A stretch of DNA of 64,000 nt from the NCBI RefSeq assembly GCF_028389875.1, contig NC_084667.1, positions 60,676,570 to 60,740,569 on the forward strand, written 5' to 3'. The position numbers were made by a program, and so were the translations under genes. Source of the DNA: Rhea pennata (lineage: Eukaryota > Chordata > Aves > Rheiformes > Rheidae). This document shows positions 46,793-59,974 of this stretch, piece after piece (positions within the stretch are counted from its first letter, which is position 1; every line of letters begins with the position of its first letter). Below the pieces are notes generated by a model that saw nothing but the letters and a program-made list of their open reading frames with translations, was not told the origin of the DNA and made no database searches.

Positions 46793-49700
46793 TAGGGAGA
46801 CAGAGGGAAAGGTAGCAAAATCACCTCCATACTCCTAAACAGACCAGTTGCACAAGCATTTGGTTTTCACAGTTATTCCCCTCGCTTCCCTCCCCCCCCC
46901 CACCCTGGACTATCTGCAGAGCTTGAATTTATGCAACTGTTGAAATTTTGCTTAAAATTACGCTAATATGTACTTGCATCATAAGCACAAAGAAAGGGAA
47001 ATAAAATGGGATGGGAAAATTGTCTGTTCGTTTTTAGCTGTTTTTAGCCGACAACAAGCAGAACCTGCAGTTCAGTTCCCTCTCTCGTCTCCCCCTCTGT
47101 ATTCAAAGGCTGCCTTAGCATCTGCCTGCACTTCTGCTAGTGTTTTCTACTTCTTTTTCTGCTCCTTTAGACTAAAGCAGCTCCCTTCTCAATATGAAAT
47201 TGTCCCTGGATTATTTTCAAGTGTTCGATGCCTTGCTCCACTTCTACCTTTCACCAGCTCGTCAATATTGTCTTTAACGAGATCCGAATAAAAACAGACC
47301 TGAACTGATTTTAAGCCAGTATGCAGCAAGCAACTGATTTGTCTTGTTCTGGAGATCTTCGAGCCAAGTGACGTTTAAACAAAATTTTAGCTGCCGAGGT
47401 TATGAAAGTGTGTAACTGCCCATCTGAATGTGAGTGGGAAGTGTACAAAAAAGAAGTTCATGATGAACTTTAAGTGGAAGCTTTTTCAAAGCAAACAAAA
47501 CTGTGTGCATGGATGAAGTAGGGAATTTTCAACCACAGAGGAATTTTGTTTAAGGAAATTAGAGTAGTTGAATAAGGAGATCATATAGAAACTATAAATC
47601 AGCTGTGGCTATGAATAAAATAAAGCTGTTTTCAAGATTTAATAGAAAATAATATCTTAAAACACTGACTTACAAGATATCCTTATTTCCATGTTTGGCT
47701 GTATTTATAGAGCCAAAACAAAAATTTTTTTTTTTATTTTACTCCAAAAATGCATATTCAAAGTTCCATCTCAACCACAACTTTATCATTGTGCCTGTGG
47801 TGGTGTGAGTGAAAGTATCTCCACTATAATAACCTACTTAAGTTTTCCTGACCATGATCTTACAAATAATTGTAATTGTTCTTTCCTTCAGTCAAAGATT
47901 TTGAATAACAGATCTGTGAAGAAATTTCCATTAAAATAATTTAGCTGGCATTAGTGTTTACTGACTTAAATGGAAACAGATTTGAGCCTTAGGAAGACTG
48001 CTGTCCTTCACATAACTTTCTAAAATACTGCTTTTTCACATGTGCTACTCAGTTATTATCTCAGCAGGCTTCTTTTCAGCCTTTCTGTCTAGCTGCAATA
48101 TATTTTACATGAACTTATGGGCAATAAACAGGAGTTTTACCCCTGAGCCGTCTTGCCTCTGATGAGCCTGTGTTCCCCATGCCCCACATCTTTCCAGGAG
48201 GAAAGGAGCAAAGCAGTGTCAGGTCTTTGAAGATGTAGGTTATAGGAACAGCTATTTTAAAAGCACGGAGTTCAGGCGTATGAACGTGGAATAGCTGGGA
48301 GCCGCACGCTAATCTGGTCTGAGCTTACCCCGTGCGTTGTCATAGCACAGGATTTGGGTGCTAATGCTTAAGTTTTAATTACGTTTTTATTAGGATTATC
48401 AAATGGTTATTTCCTACCTGTCAGTGAGTGCTGTCAGAGGAGGAAGGTGAGCGGCTGTGTGCACGGCAGCATCTTCTCCCAGAGCCCACCCGGGCGAGGG
48501 CCGTGGTGCTCTCCTGCCGGCAGCGGGCTCCCGGCCTCCCTGCTTGTCCTCTGCGCAGCGCGGCGGGACGAAGCCGGGGAGCCAGCGCTGGAGGATTCAT
48601 TGCCCAGCGTCAGCTGCACGAATGAGCGGAGCGACTCGGCTTGCTTGCCTGTCTGGGAGTTTCTTTTTTGAGTTGTCTTGCTTCAGAAACGGGAGCAAAG
48701 CTGTGCTTGGAGGCTTAGTACAGCAAAGCTCTGCGTGGTTCGTGTTCTCCCTGCTCTCAGAAAGGCTGGGTTCACACTCATGCCCTCTTTTACAAGGGTA
48801 CTTTGGGGTCTTTTAAGGAAAAGACCGATGTGAAAGCTCTACCTTTTCCCAGTCCCTGGGTGTTCCTCTCCTGGGACGGGAAGGCTGTGGTGGAATCGGT
48901 AAGGAGGTGGCAGTAGGAAAGGGCACTTGAGCCTGGTGTCCCCTTGCTGTCATGTAGCAACATGCTGGATTGCTTAATTTCAAAATGAAGGAGAATTGAT
49001 TGGGCTTTTTCTTCGGGAAAAGCTGGTGGAGACATTAGCAACTACTTGCGCAAAAGGAAGAAAAAGATGCAACTCGGAAAGCCTCGGGTGTTCTCCTGCT
49101 GTCAGTAACTGACAGATCTGCTCTGCCTGTCATCTGCAAACAAGCTGAATTACTCACCATAACAACAGTTGAGGAATCTGTTTTTATAGGCTACAAATGG
49201 GTTTTGGCCTTGCCCTTTTTTGGTAATCTGCTTGGAATTTGTTGGTGTTGGTGATCAACAGTTGTTTAAAACTGCTGGCAGCCTGCTGGTCCTCACAAAA
49301 CTAATCGGTGGTCTTGGGCTGTTTCCAGCTCTGTGCATTAAACATTACTTTCCCATGATGCAAGGAAAAGGGTGCAGTCAATATTAAAAAGCAGAAAATT
49401 TAAAACTGATGAAAGGAAGTGCTTCTCCACACAATCAGCCTTTGAGATTTGTTACCACATGGAGCAACTTAAGCCAAACATTTAGCACGACTTTGGGGGT
49501 GGAAGGGGTATCTGGAGATTTATATGAATTTTCTGTGGAAAAAGGTTGAAATTCAAATGAGGACTCTGAGGTTCAGAGCAGAAGTTTTCTTTCCAGTCTG
49601 AGAGATTAAGATCATCTCTGCGCTGCGGCAAGACCTTGAATTGCAGCCTGCAAGGCAAGGAGACCTGTCAGAAGCCCCAAATCCTCCATGCATGTATGCA

Positions 49701-51480
49701 CACAAAAATAGCCATTACAGCTGGAAAAAATGTGGGGAGAAGGGGAGTATTACAAAGGGACTTGGCTCCCCCCGTGGCTGGGGGTGGATGCTGTGCAGGA
49801 GCAGTCCTGGCCAAGACGCTCAGTGGCAGTGAGGAGCTACCTCCTACCTCTGCCCCATCACTGAAGTCCCTGGCTCCTGCGCTCTGGCACTGTTTGAACA
49901 GTTAGTTCATTTGTGCTGTTCTACGGATGAGAAATGTTTCAGAGACATCTCAGCAGGGCTTTGGGAACTGGGACCTCCTACCCCAGTGGAGCACGTTACC
50001 TTGTGTGGCTCCAAGAAGCCCTAAAGGCCAGCTGAACTCAAGTGCCACCACCAGTTCGCCGGTGCGCCCCCAGCAGTGCTTTGAAAAACAGGGTGTGCTT
50101 GTCCCTGAGTTTCATAAGGGGCTTTCCTCAAAACCTTCTCTTCAGACAGGATCGAAGAACAGAAAGTTTCTCATACGAACTGCAAAGGGTTGCTGTCAGA
50201 CCATCAAGGATGGAGAGTGATGCTGGCCTTGCTCCAGGGAAAGCCTTCTCCCGGCTGCAGGCTCACGGGCTGTGGTCCCCTGAAATGCCACCTATGCAGG
50301 ACTTCTAACATGGTTGTTATGAACATGATCTCCTCTCGTCAGTTTGCAGTGAGTCAAATGCGGCTTTTTACGGTGGGTTTTCCTTTCTCTTTTGTTTTGA
50401 GAACGCTAGGGCTGTTTTTAAAAAAACAAAAATCCCCCTGAATTTTCCAACTCCCCCTGAAATTCCAAGCTCTTCATTTAAAAATACCTTTTTATTATTA
50501 GCTTGAATCCTACCTGACAGTCTACATTTTTGTACCCAGGTGTTTCATGGTTTGTTCCAGTGCGCTGCAATGACACTCATACTGTAAAGTTACGTGGCTT
50601 GCTCAAAAAGGTGCTTTCAGAGGATGTCTTTCAAAGTAGCAAAATAAAGCCACAGCAGAGCAAGACACTATTGCCATTATAAACAAATGTTTGGGTATAA
50701 ACACATATTTCTACAGAAGTTCACATGTTACCAATGGGAGGGAAGGCACCATTACATGTCTTTATTTTACACACAGAAGTAATCTTAGATCAACAGGATC
50801 ACTCAGGTACTTAAATGTGTGCTCATTTTGCTGTGCAGTAGCCTCTGTCCTCCAAGCCCCTGTTGTATAAGGGCACCTTGCACCCAGAAATGCCCCTGAG
50901 ATGCCCCAAGAACTGCCTGGAGACTTGAGGTCCTTCCCTGTGCTGAGTGGCCAGAGAGAGGAGACCCCCCCACACACACACATCCATGACACAAATTTGG
51001 GATTTTTGAAGAGGCTGGAGAGGGGGCTCAACAGCTCCTGCCCGGGATGTGATGGGTGCTATGGTACGGTCCTTCTGCGCAGAGCTCTTTCCTTATTGGG
51101 AGTTTTGCAGAAAAGCAGAGCAAGCCCTGGTTTCCTCCTTGCCTTTCTTCCTTGTTCTTTGCTGTCACCAATAACTTCCACAGCACATCAAGATTTAGGG
51201 CTGTCCTTTATTTAACATTTGTATGTTCCATGGTCCATAACCCATATTCTCCGTCAATATTACGGCTTGTCCCATGTAATGTGTAAGGAATAGATAATCA
51301 AAAATAAATCAGACAACCCCCCAAACTCTTGGGCTTATCTAAATCCCTGTCTCTATGCATGCATATTTTAATAGTATACAGAATAGCAATATAGTTCCAA
51401 AAGCAGAGGGGTGTCGTTTTGCCAGTATTTTGTCATTTACATTACACTTTTGTCCCTAGGTGAACGCTTTTTCCTTATCT

Positions 51481-51530
51481 TTCCTAAGCCTTGAAACACT
51501 ACCTAAACCTTTTCTAAGCCTTGAAACATG
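51481..51530 (+). repeat. Short direct duplication, 30-bp period
   Basis: CTAAGCCTTGAAACA occurs at 51484 and 51514, with similar bases before each copy. No functional context is seen. Confidence 0.7.
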
Positions 51531-52822
51531 TCTTGAACTGCTGCATATTTAAAGAGCAGGAGGCAGTTTGTCTCTCACTGATGACCCAAGAGCATCCTCT
51601 AGTGTATATTTAAGGTAGTATTACCATTTGCATTAAGGAAGAATGATGATATCATGAGCTAAGCACCAAAACTCTCCAGCGAGGTCGGTGTAGCTGGAAG
51701 CACAAGATATTAGATGAGGGAGAAAATACAAACACAAGCAGTAAGTGCTTGCTAACATAAAAGACTGACTTTAATAGGAGTTAACAGCACTGAAAAGCTT
51801 GTGAGGCTGAGCCTTTCCGTGACACAGTTGCACAGTTCTTATCTATAAATCTCTGAACTTAACTGAGAGCAAACCTTTTTATAACATTAAATAAACATAA
51901 GTAGTCAGCTATATTAAAAACTGAAGACTGATTGCAAACAAACATCTTGAAATGAGATAAAATGCATATTGTATATAGATTATAGTAATGTCTGTAAGGG
52001 GCATGTTTTGACTATAACTGCATTTTGTTAACTAAGAAAGGTAAGTTAAACCACCTTTGAGGTTGTAGAGCTCTTCTTTTTGCCACAAAAACCTACTTTA
52101 TACATCTGGAAATAGTAAACAATTTTCCTGCACTGAGATAGTTTGATTTTCACCGCACTGTGAAAAATGATGCATAATGAAGAGTGCAGCAAAAGGTTTT
52201 AAAATAGCCATTACATTGCTATTATGTGCATTTATGTTATTATGGTATTATACGACACAAAATCTAGTATTGTAGATCTGTGCCATATTTTTCCCCCTGC
52301 AAAATGGGAAAAGGTTAATTTCCCCTGTCTCAAAAGCAGATAAACAAATTAAGGACTCCTGAGTGGTTAATGAAAATATGGTAGGAAGCTGAATGAATAT
52401 TACAGGCAGACAGGTGGCTAGTTACAACATATTACGTACCATTGCCTGGACAGCAGAATATGTACTTTCCTTCCTCACCCTTCCCACTGCACCTTTGTGC
52501 TTTGGTTTTCTTCAGCTAGCCAACTACCCCACTCCAGCAAAGTCCCTGCATGGACATGGTTTTCTCTTCCCATTTCCTTTTGCAGAAAGTCTGCTGAAAC
52601 CTTGACTCTGTGTGTGCACGTGTGTACTACGTGCGTGCTCGCAGGATGTTTTTAGTTGTTACTGTTCTCTGCAAAATGCATGTGGCAAAACCCTGCTGAA
52701 ATTTTCTGCAGTGGTGGAAGGTAGTGCATACGCTCTGATTCAGAGAAGGGCAAGTATTAGGCTCCTAATATACTCCATTTGTGTGCACAAACTTAAAACA
52801 AGTAGAGGGAAAGGGTGAGATC

Positions 52823-52842
52823 AGGTTAGATGAATCTAACCT
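52823..52842. repeat. 9-bp inverted repeat next to the CR1 fragment
   Basis: AGGTTAGAT (52823-52831) and ATCTAACCT (52834-52842) are exact complements with a 2-nt spacer. They lie about 50 bp from the 3' end of the CR1 fragment at 52895. Confidence 0.6.
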
Positions 52843-52894
52843 CAGCGGGATGAAAGACTTTGGAAGAAACTTTGAAGGGACGAGTAACTACTGA

Positions 52895-53222
52895 CATAGA
52901 ATCATAGAATCAGTAATGTTGGAAGGGACCTCTGGAGATCATCTAGTTCAACCTCCCTGCTCAGCAGGGTCACCTACAGCATGGTAGACAGGGTTGTATC
53001 CAGGCAGGTCTTGAATATCTCCAGAGAAAGAGACTCCACAACCTCTCTGGGCAACCTGGTCCAGCGCTCCGTCACTCTCACAGTGAAGAAATTCCCCCTC
53101 ACGGTCAGGCGGAACTTCCTGTGGTTCAGTTTCTGCCCGTTGCCCCTTGTCCTGTCACACGGGGCAACTGAAGAGTTTGTTCCCGTCCCCTTGACACCCT
53201 CCCTTCAGATACTTATACACAT
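52895..53222 (-). mobile_element. CR1 LINE 3' fragment, avian type
   Basis: Read on the - strand, this about 330-bp segment follows the avian CR1 3' end from the text around TGTATAAGTATCTGAAGG to the terminal direct repeat of TGATTCTATG. Landmarks on the + strand are CATAGAATCATAGAATCA at 52895-52912, GGAAGGGACCTCTGGAGATC from 52921, CTCCACAACCTCTCTGGGCA (53033-53052) and CCCTTGTCCTGTCA (53143-53156). The element is truncated at its 5' end, as most CR1 copies are, and keeps no usable reverse-transcriptase frame. It is the best preserved repeat in the window. A short frame across it (52981-53256, +) is antisense chance. Confidence 0.93.
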
Positions 53223-53224
53223 GG

Positions 53225-56200
53225 AAGCAAATAGAAAATGTGATAACGTACAATAGAGTTTACCAGAAGGCGACCACGCGAGCCTAACCTGCTAGCTTTC
53301 TTTGATAAAAGAACTGATTTCGCAGGTAAGATCTTGCTGCATTTATATATTGCCTGCCCCGTCTCTCAGAGCAGTTGATAAAGTGCTGTTCAGGAAATTA
53401 CTTACGGAGATGGGAATTAGTAGAAGTATTTTCAATGGATAAGGAAGTGGCTGAGGGAACATGAGAACATGGGAAAGCGCTGGCCTTGAGGAGAGTTACT
53501 GGAGCAGCTCCTCAAGGAGGGGACTGGGAGATGGTTGCCAGTGCAGGGAGAGCTGGTGCATCCTGGTGAAAAGTGGTGGCAGGAGTAAAAGAACGGGACA
53601 AAATTCAGTGCCTCTGAGAGTGAGCTCATGGGGTGGAAATGTCACTTCTACGTGTTTCTATGTCCGTGAAACGGACTCTTGATGCTCGGAAATAACTGTG
53701 AAAGAAAACATTTCAGTGCATCATCTAAATGCAGGAGGACTAAGACCTACCAATGTGGCATGGCCCTGCCAGTGGCTTATTTACTCTGAGGATGTAAAGG
53801 GGAGGTGGATTTCCAGTAGAGATGAGGAAGGATGAAGGCCATGGTAAGGAGTCTGGGTCACCTGGATCTTGGCATCAGGCTGATTCTCCATGTTAAAGGA
53901 CGATGGATGAAGAAAGAGACAGCGGAAAGATGAGTGCTTGAAGCTAGTGTGGCTGGTGGTACTCTGTTGAGGACCTTACCTGAGCTAAAATTAGACTTAC
54001 TTTCTTTGTTTGTTTTTCTCTTTGCTTATGTGTTAACTGTAAATTTTGTACTAGCACAAGCGAGGGGTGTCCAGGGCAGGATGCAGCAGCCCCAGTGAGG
54101 AAGAGGAGAGATATCCATTTCCATTGCAGTGTCAGACTGAAGTGCACTGATTAGCACAGCAAAGAGTACTCCTGTCTGTGATCCTCTCTTGTGTGAAAAA
54201 AATCAGAGAGAGACAGCTGGGCTCTGCTGAGCAAAATGAAGCTGAAGGTGGCCGTGGTCGCTGTCTGTGGTATCACTTGTGGAGCAGAGAGTCATTGGCT
54301 GGGGAAGCAGAAGAAGGTGACCGTCTTCTTGCTTCAAAGCTGGCACCAGGACCAGTGGATCCAGGTTATTCCATGAAAAATTTTGGTTGGAAATGGGACA
54401 GTTTCTACAACAAATGTCTGGAACTGTGTCCCTGTAGGGATGAGTAACAGGAACACAAGGCCAGGGTGATTTTCAAGGTAGAGCCTGATCAGTTTATATA
54501 TGGGGGTTTGTGATGTGGTTGCCTGAAGATAATGGAGGACTAGGCTCAACTCGGGCAGTAGTTAAGCTTTGTATCACCTGTAAGGAAGACTGTACTAAAA
54601 AAGGGAAATGAGGAAGGGAAAGTGACCTGAAATTTGAAGGCATTTGGTTTTCAGCAGAGGAATATGAAATACTGAGCAGTAAGAAAATCAAATGTGGTGA
54701 TGCTGAGTGACTGATATGACTGGAACTGATCCTCCATTTGTCCCATAGTGAGATGACATCCACAGGAGGGCTCATTTTTAAGGCATTCTCTACTGTTATT
54801 TCACTTCTGTATTGCATCCTCTGTGCAATTATCTGGGAGAAAAAGCAATAACCATTTCTGTTTCTCGTTAACTATATTAGCATGACTATGAAGGATAATT
54901 CCTTACCTCTCTCCCTCCTTCATGCAGACACAGTTATCAGCATAAAAGAGATAATAAGAATTTTTGTATTCATTTTTGGAAGGCAGGATGGATAGACAGG
55001 TATAAGCCATCTTTACCCTGGTGAGCTACATTACAATGTGTTATTTAGTTTGCAGAAAATAGAGTTCACCTTCTCAAAGATTCTTCAAAGGTTTTTCAAT
55101 TAAGCACAATTAATATATGCAAATATTTATGTATTTTTATTTAAAACTAATCATTGTGGTATTCCTATGCTACCCTATGAAGAAGCAGTGTGGAAACAAG
55201 GAGTAATAGCAAAAGTGGGAACTTAGAAAGAAAGTACATTGTACACAAGGGAAAATCAAATTCCCTTATTTCATTTAGGTACTGTCCAAATGACTTTCTA
55301 AATATGGATATCTCTGGAGGTGATCAAATATGTGAAGAAAAAACTCCATGGCCTATTACAAATTTTGGAGAGGACTGAAACCACAAAATGTTGAGCTCAG
55401 TTAACATAATAGCTTTTATAGATGAGGCTGGCAGTGCAACTTGCAACTTCCTCTTATAAGTCCATTTTCACTTAGTTATATTCTGTTTAAGGCTTAGTCA
55501 TCTGAGTTAAAATCCTCCATCCTCTGTTTGCCTCAGGCCCATAATTTAAGCCAAATCTCTTTAGCTATTTCTAAGAAAGAAACTAGAAGGGAAAAGAAGA
55601 AAGTCTTGCTTATATTAAATTCTCGCAACCTTCTCTTTTCAGAAGCTCCAGCAATGTCATGTGTTTCAACAAGACTGTGAGATTTGGCAGGAATCTGGTC
55701 TTTATTCCTGTCTCTCTTCCACACCTGACCCATCTTCCTCACTCGAGCATACTAACAGATGACTCAAATGGAAATGCCCAAGATGCCACCTATGCTGCTG
55801 GGCCTGCCATTTTCCACTGCTTGAGTCTTCAGAGCAGCTGAGTCAACATGAAGGAGCAGGAAGAGGACTGGATGAACCTGGACCAGCTGAATATGTCCCT
55901 AGGCCTTATACCTCAGGCTTCCTGACTCAATCTACTTTAAATAGCCATTTCAAGCCATATCAAAGCAATATTTCCACATCACTATCTTCACCATTGTCAA
56001 TGAACTTTTAATTATATTGAATCTAAGGTAGATGCCTGGCATATAAAATTTTAAAATACGTGCCTAATGTGCTAAAACTGCAATTTACTGAGTGAAGACC
56101 AACTTTGTGGGAGGTACTGGGCACATACTTTGAATGCGAGACAAGGTAGGTTAACTCTGGGGAGAACATGTATGGTTTTTTATAGGCAAACTGTTTCAAT

Positions 56201-57660
56201 ACCTTAAAAAGAATTGCTAGGCGTGTATCATAATTTTGATTCTTCTTTGGCTCACTTGTGATTTAATCAGGTGGTGGACATAGATGTAGGATAAACAGGT
56301 TCAAGTAACATAGATTTTGAAAACTGAAGCAGAAATGTTGATGTCACCGAGGCCAGGCTGGGTTTTGCCTATTCAAAGCATTGACTCAACCGCAAATTGC
56401 TGAGTTTTGGGAGCTAATGCGCTTCCACCTGCAGCTGGGGTGGGTTTGTGCATTCAGCAGATATATGTATGTGAATATTTGTCCAGGCACATGCGGGGCT
56501 GACAGCTCATGTCCTGCCCAGCATCATGCTCATGCTTTAACTAAGCTATTACGATTCAACTTTGAGAGGACACAGATTGCATGCGGTGTATACTAGCAGC
56601 GATTTCTGGAGGTTCACCAAGACAGGATGGATAATGGTAACAGCTGTATATTATGAATGGCCACTGGCTGGCCAAATGATGTGCTATTTGGCCAGAAAAA
56701 GCCTCTTCATTATACTCAGTCTAGGCTGTAATGTTGCTGTGCAACAGTGGTGAGGGGAGTTGCTACTGGACTTACCCATCCCACCCTGCACAAAACTTTG
56801 CAACTTCTTGCTTTTGCCCATCATGCCCTGCTGAGAGCTGCAGTGACTTGGCTGAAAGCAGATGGGTGCTGCTGAGTGCTACGTGACCTTGCACTCTGTG
56901 TTTTAATGTGCAGTGCCACGAGCAGCAGTGGCCATCAGCTTGCTTCCTATACATCATGTGATGCTGCCTCTGCTGCTTTTGCATACCTTTGCCTTCCTAA
57001 CTACTTTTTCACTTGTCCTTCTGGCCTATACTATTTGCCCTATACCTGATGCAGCAAGTCAGGTTCCTGAGTCACTTCTGTGTTGCTCTTTGGCTCCTCG
57101 GCTTCTGTCCTGTTTGTGGAAATCCATTCTCCCCACTCCTGTGCTCAAATCTCATCCTGCTAGCTATGAACTTCTCTTCAAGTCTTAGGTATCTACAAGC
57201 TGCTTCTCTCCAGCAAAGGAGATAAGCTTCATTTGTAAAGCCTATGGCTGCAATCTCTGCAGGCTGCTGCTGAGCTTCTTTTAAGCCTCTCCTTTTTCCT
57301 AGAAGGCTTCACAACTGCATGATCCTTTGTCTTCCCCTTCCAGCTTTGCTGAGCACATCAATGCTGTGGGAGGCTTTCCAGAGCCACATCACCTTGTATG
57401 TGACTCAGCTCAGGTGAATCATTAGTGCTCAGTGCCAAGAAATTGGAGTAACTGCGTAAAGACCCAAAGGAAAACACAGTGCAAGCTGATTTATAGTAGT
57501 TTTCAAATAAAGCGAGCCCTTCAATTATACTGTTCCTCCCTCCCCTCCGCCTTCACTGATACCCTGTCCTACTTTACGCTGTTCATGACAGGCAAAAATT
57601 GGCCCCATATACTTTTTTGCTTTCAGCGCAATGCTATATGCTCATTTGTGCAACTTCTTT
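53225..57660. other. Gene-free stretch between two CR1-type fragments
   Basis: No gene is recognised. A purine-rich part (about 53440-54700) has the look of very old LINE-derived DNA, but I cannot assign a family. A donor-like GCAG then GTAAGA at about 53325 has no coding frame before it. Confidence 0.5.
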
Positions 57661-57664
57661 CTAC

Positions 57665-57900
57665 AGGATGCTGTGGATGATAAAAATCATCATGAGTTCA
57701 ATGAAAGGCTGGACAAATTCACAAAAGACTATTTAAGCAGAGAAACCACATAAACCTCAGGAAGTCCTTGAGCTGCACAGGGTTGGCAGTTGGGAGAATA
57801 CCCAGAGCAGGTAAGTGCACATATTTTTATGTTTTTCTCTAGGCATTCGCTTTGGCTGTGGTCAGAGACACTCTACTCCCTAGATGTCCTCTTGTCTGGT
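57665..57900 (+). mobile_element. Ancient CR1-type LINE 3' fragment, + orientation
   Basis: Recognised from text shared with many sauropsid CR1 copies: GAAAGGCTGGACAAATTCAC (57700-57719), CTCAGGAAGTCCTTGAGCTG (57756-57775), a GTTGGGAGAATACC block, then GGCATTCGCTTTGGCTG and the AGACACTCTACTCCCTAGAT region that corresponds to the usual 'tactgggctagat' end. By chance it is flanked by a good 3' splice site (TTCTTTCTACAG) and contains a good donor (GCAG then GTAAGT at 57811), so it looks like an exon. The repeat explanation is preferred. Confidence 0.6.
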
Positions 57901-59442
57901 GGGAGCGGCTGTTGTGGTGCCCAGGAGAGCCAGAGCTTGCTGGAGCGCGTGTGAGCCGCCATGGAGTTCTTGCTCACCTTAGACTGGCTTTTCTTGCTCC
58001 GCTGGCTTGTGGCTGCCTGCTGCCATCTACTACAAGCAGGTCCTAGGCCAGCTGGAGCCATGGTAAACTTGACCGTCCTGCCTCCTGCCAAGAGCACAGC
58101 AAAGGCTGGTGTGCTGCACCAGCCTGCAACCCAAACCACAGCCAGCAGTGCTGATTTTAGGCCAGGAGCTTTGAGTTTCCCTTCTAATAGCAAAGACCAT
58201 GTTCAAACCTGTCTCTGAGCATGACGTGATGCATGTCCATGACAGAAGAGGACACAGAGTGAAAACTGGCCTCACAGGAGTCAGCATGGGTTCACCCCTT
58301 CACTTGAACAAGTGGCTTTTCTGAGCATCATTACTACTATACTCCAAAGCAGCAGAGACGTAATAGGACCATGTAGCGGTCTGCAGCCAATAAATCCTCT
58401 CATATGTGATAGCAAATTTATGAATTTTGATGGTATCCACGAGTAGTAAGCTGAATTGCCATAAGATAGACTTTTTATTAAGTATCTTACTAAATACATA
58501 CTTTGCTGTCTATCTGGTGAGTGAATTTAGTGTTCAAAGCCTTTCCCACATGCCCCTGCTTTTTCTTTTTTTCTTCCTCCCATGTTAATGGCTTAATGAA
58601 GGTAATCCTTCATGGATAGTACAGTAACTACTACTAGGCAGGAGAGAAATTTTGTGAGACAGAATAAAAGCAAATGGTCAGACCCTCTACTAACGCAAAC
58701 AGATTTCCTGGGACCTACTCTTACTTCCATTAGGGCGTTCAGAGTCTCTCCTCCCCTTCTTCCAAAAGAGCAGTTTGGAGGGCAAGTTCTCAGGGATGTG
58801 AAATCTCACTGTAAAATGGTATCAACATGTCAATATTTACTTCTCAGCTTTCTATTTTTATACTATCCAGTAAAAGTGGTCGAGCATCAATGAAGTACTC
58901 AGCCTTACTAAATAATCCCAGTCTAACTGTCCTGATGACTAAAACCCAGAATCCTGAACTCCAAGCTCCCACAGGTTCTCGGAGCTGGATCAAGGCATGG
59001 AGGCCTGGGAGGTTTCCAAGACCGAAGCGTGAGAGGATACAGCCTGTCTCTAGCCAGCGGGTGATTTGCTGGATGGAGAGGAGCAGAGGGGAAATCGAGG
59101 GCCCTGCGGGTGCCCGGTCTGCAGGCAGCTGGGGAGTCATTGGGATCAGCTCGCTCCCGCATTCCAGGACGGCAAGTGCCCCTTTTGGCACAGCGGGGAG
59201 GGAGGCTCCTCGGCCGTGCTCCCGGCCCATTCTCACCCCCAGCTCTCCCCAGGACGGCGGCTGTCCCACACGACCCTGCACCCGCCTGGGGACATGATCC
59301 GTGTTTCGTGTACCTGCAGGGACGAGCTGGTGGCTGGTTATATGACGGCACGTTTTTGATTTGGGCCCAGGCCAACCCAGCTACAGACCAGACAGTGGCA
59401 CAACACTGGCTTCATCTGGTGCTCCTGCAAACTGAGGTTCTC

Positions 59443-59466
59443 TTTTTTTTTTTTTTTTTTTTTTTT
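59443..59466. repeat. T-tract of 24
   Basis: Twenty-four consecutive T. A second tract of the same length lies at 59951-59974, about 500 bp away. Shorter A or T tracts of 15-16 occur at 5356, 6522 and 23936. Confidence 0.9.
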
Positions 59467-59950
59467 AACTGGACCGAATTTTACACGAACCGTACAAACC
59501 ACTCATCTCAGAAAAGCTGACTGGTGTTGCTCCAGTATCAGCCCTCCCAGAACCCCGTTATGCCTTTTTTTCCTTTTGAGTCTTTCCTGAGAGCTGTATT
59601 TTACTTAAGACTCGCCAGATTGTCAGTTCTTAATTAATTTATCTTGTATTTTAATGTTATTAGCTGTTGTGGTAATTTATAATAAGACTTTTTACAAATG
59701 ACCAAGCAATCTATGAAAGACAAGTATCTTGCATCTACTTAGTTGCTATTATTTATCAAACCAATAATCTGAGAAGAAAAAATCAGGTTTTTATTCCAAG
59801 ATTTTTTTGCCCCATAAAATCATGTTGACTCATATTATTTACACTGATACTCTTTATTTGCTGACTTCTATACTGGTATTTGGTTACTTTGTCCAGAATT
59901 GCTAAGCTACCTGGATTAGAGTGACTTAGGTTGCCCTAGTTGTTGTTGGC

Positions 59951-59974
59951 TTTTTTTTTTTTTTTTTTTTTTTT
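59951..59974. repeat. T-tract of 24
   Basis: Twenty-four consecutive T after GTTGTTGTTGGC. See the twin tract at 59443. No retrocopy is recognised between or beside them. Confidence 0.9.

Larger units (their letters stand above)
39015..52820. other. Gene-free stretch with scattered CpG-rich patches
   Basis: No gene is recognised. It contains the 40074 hairpin, CpG-rich patches at 42.4, 45.3, 46.4 and 48.4 kb, the pentanucleotide and TG repeats, and the 51481 duplication. Beyond about 50.4 kb the sequence becomes AT-rich. Confidence 0.5.
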
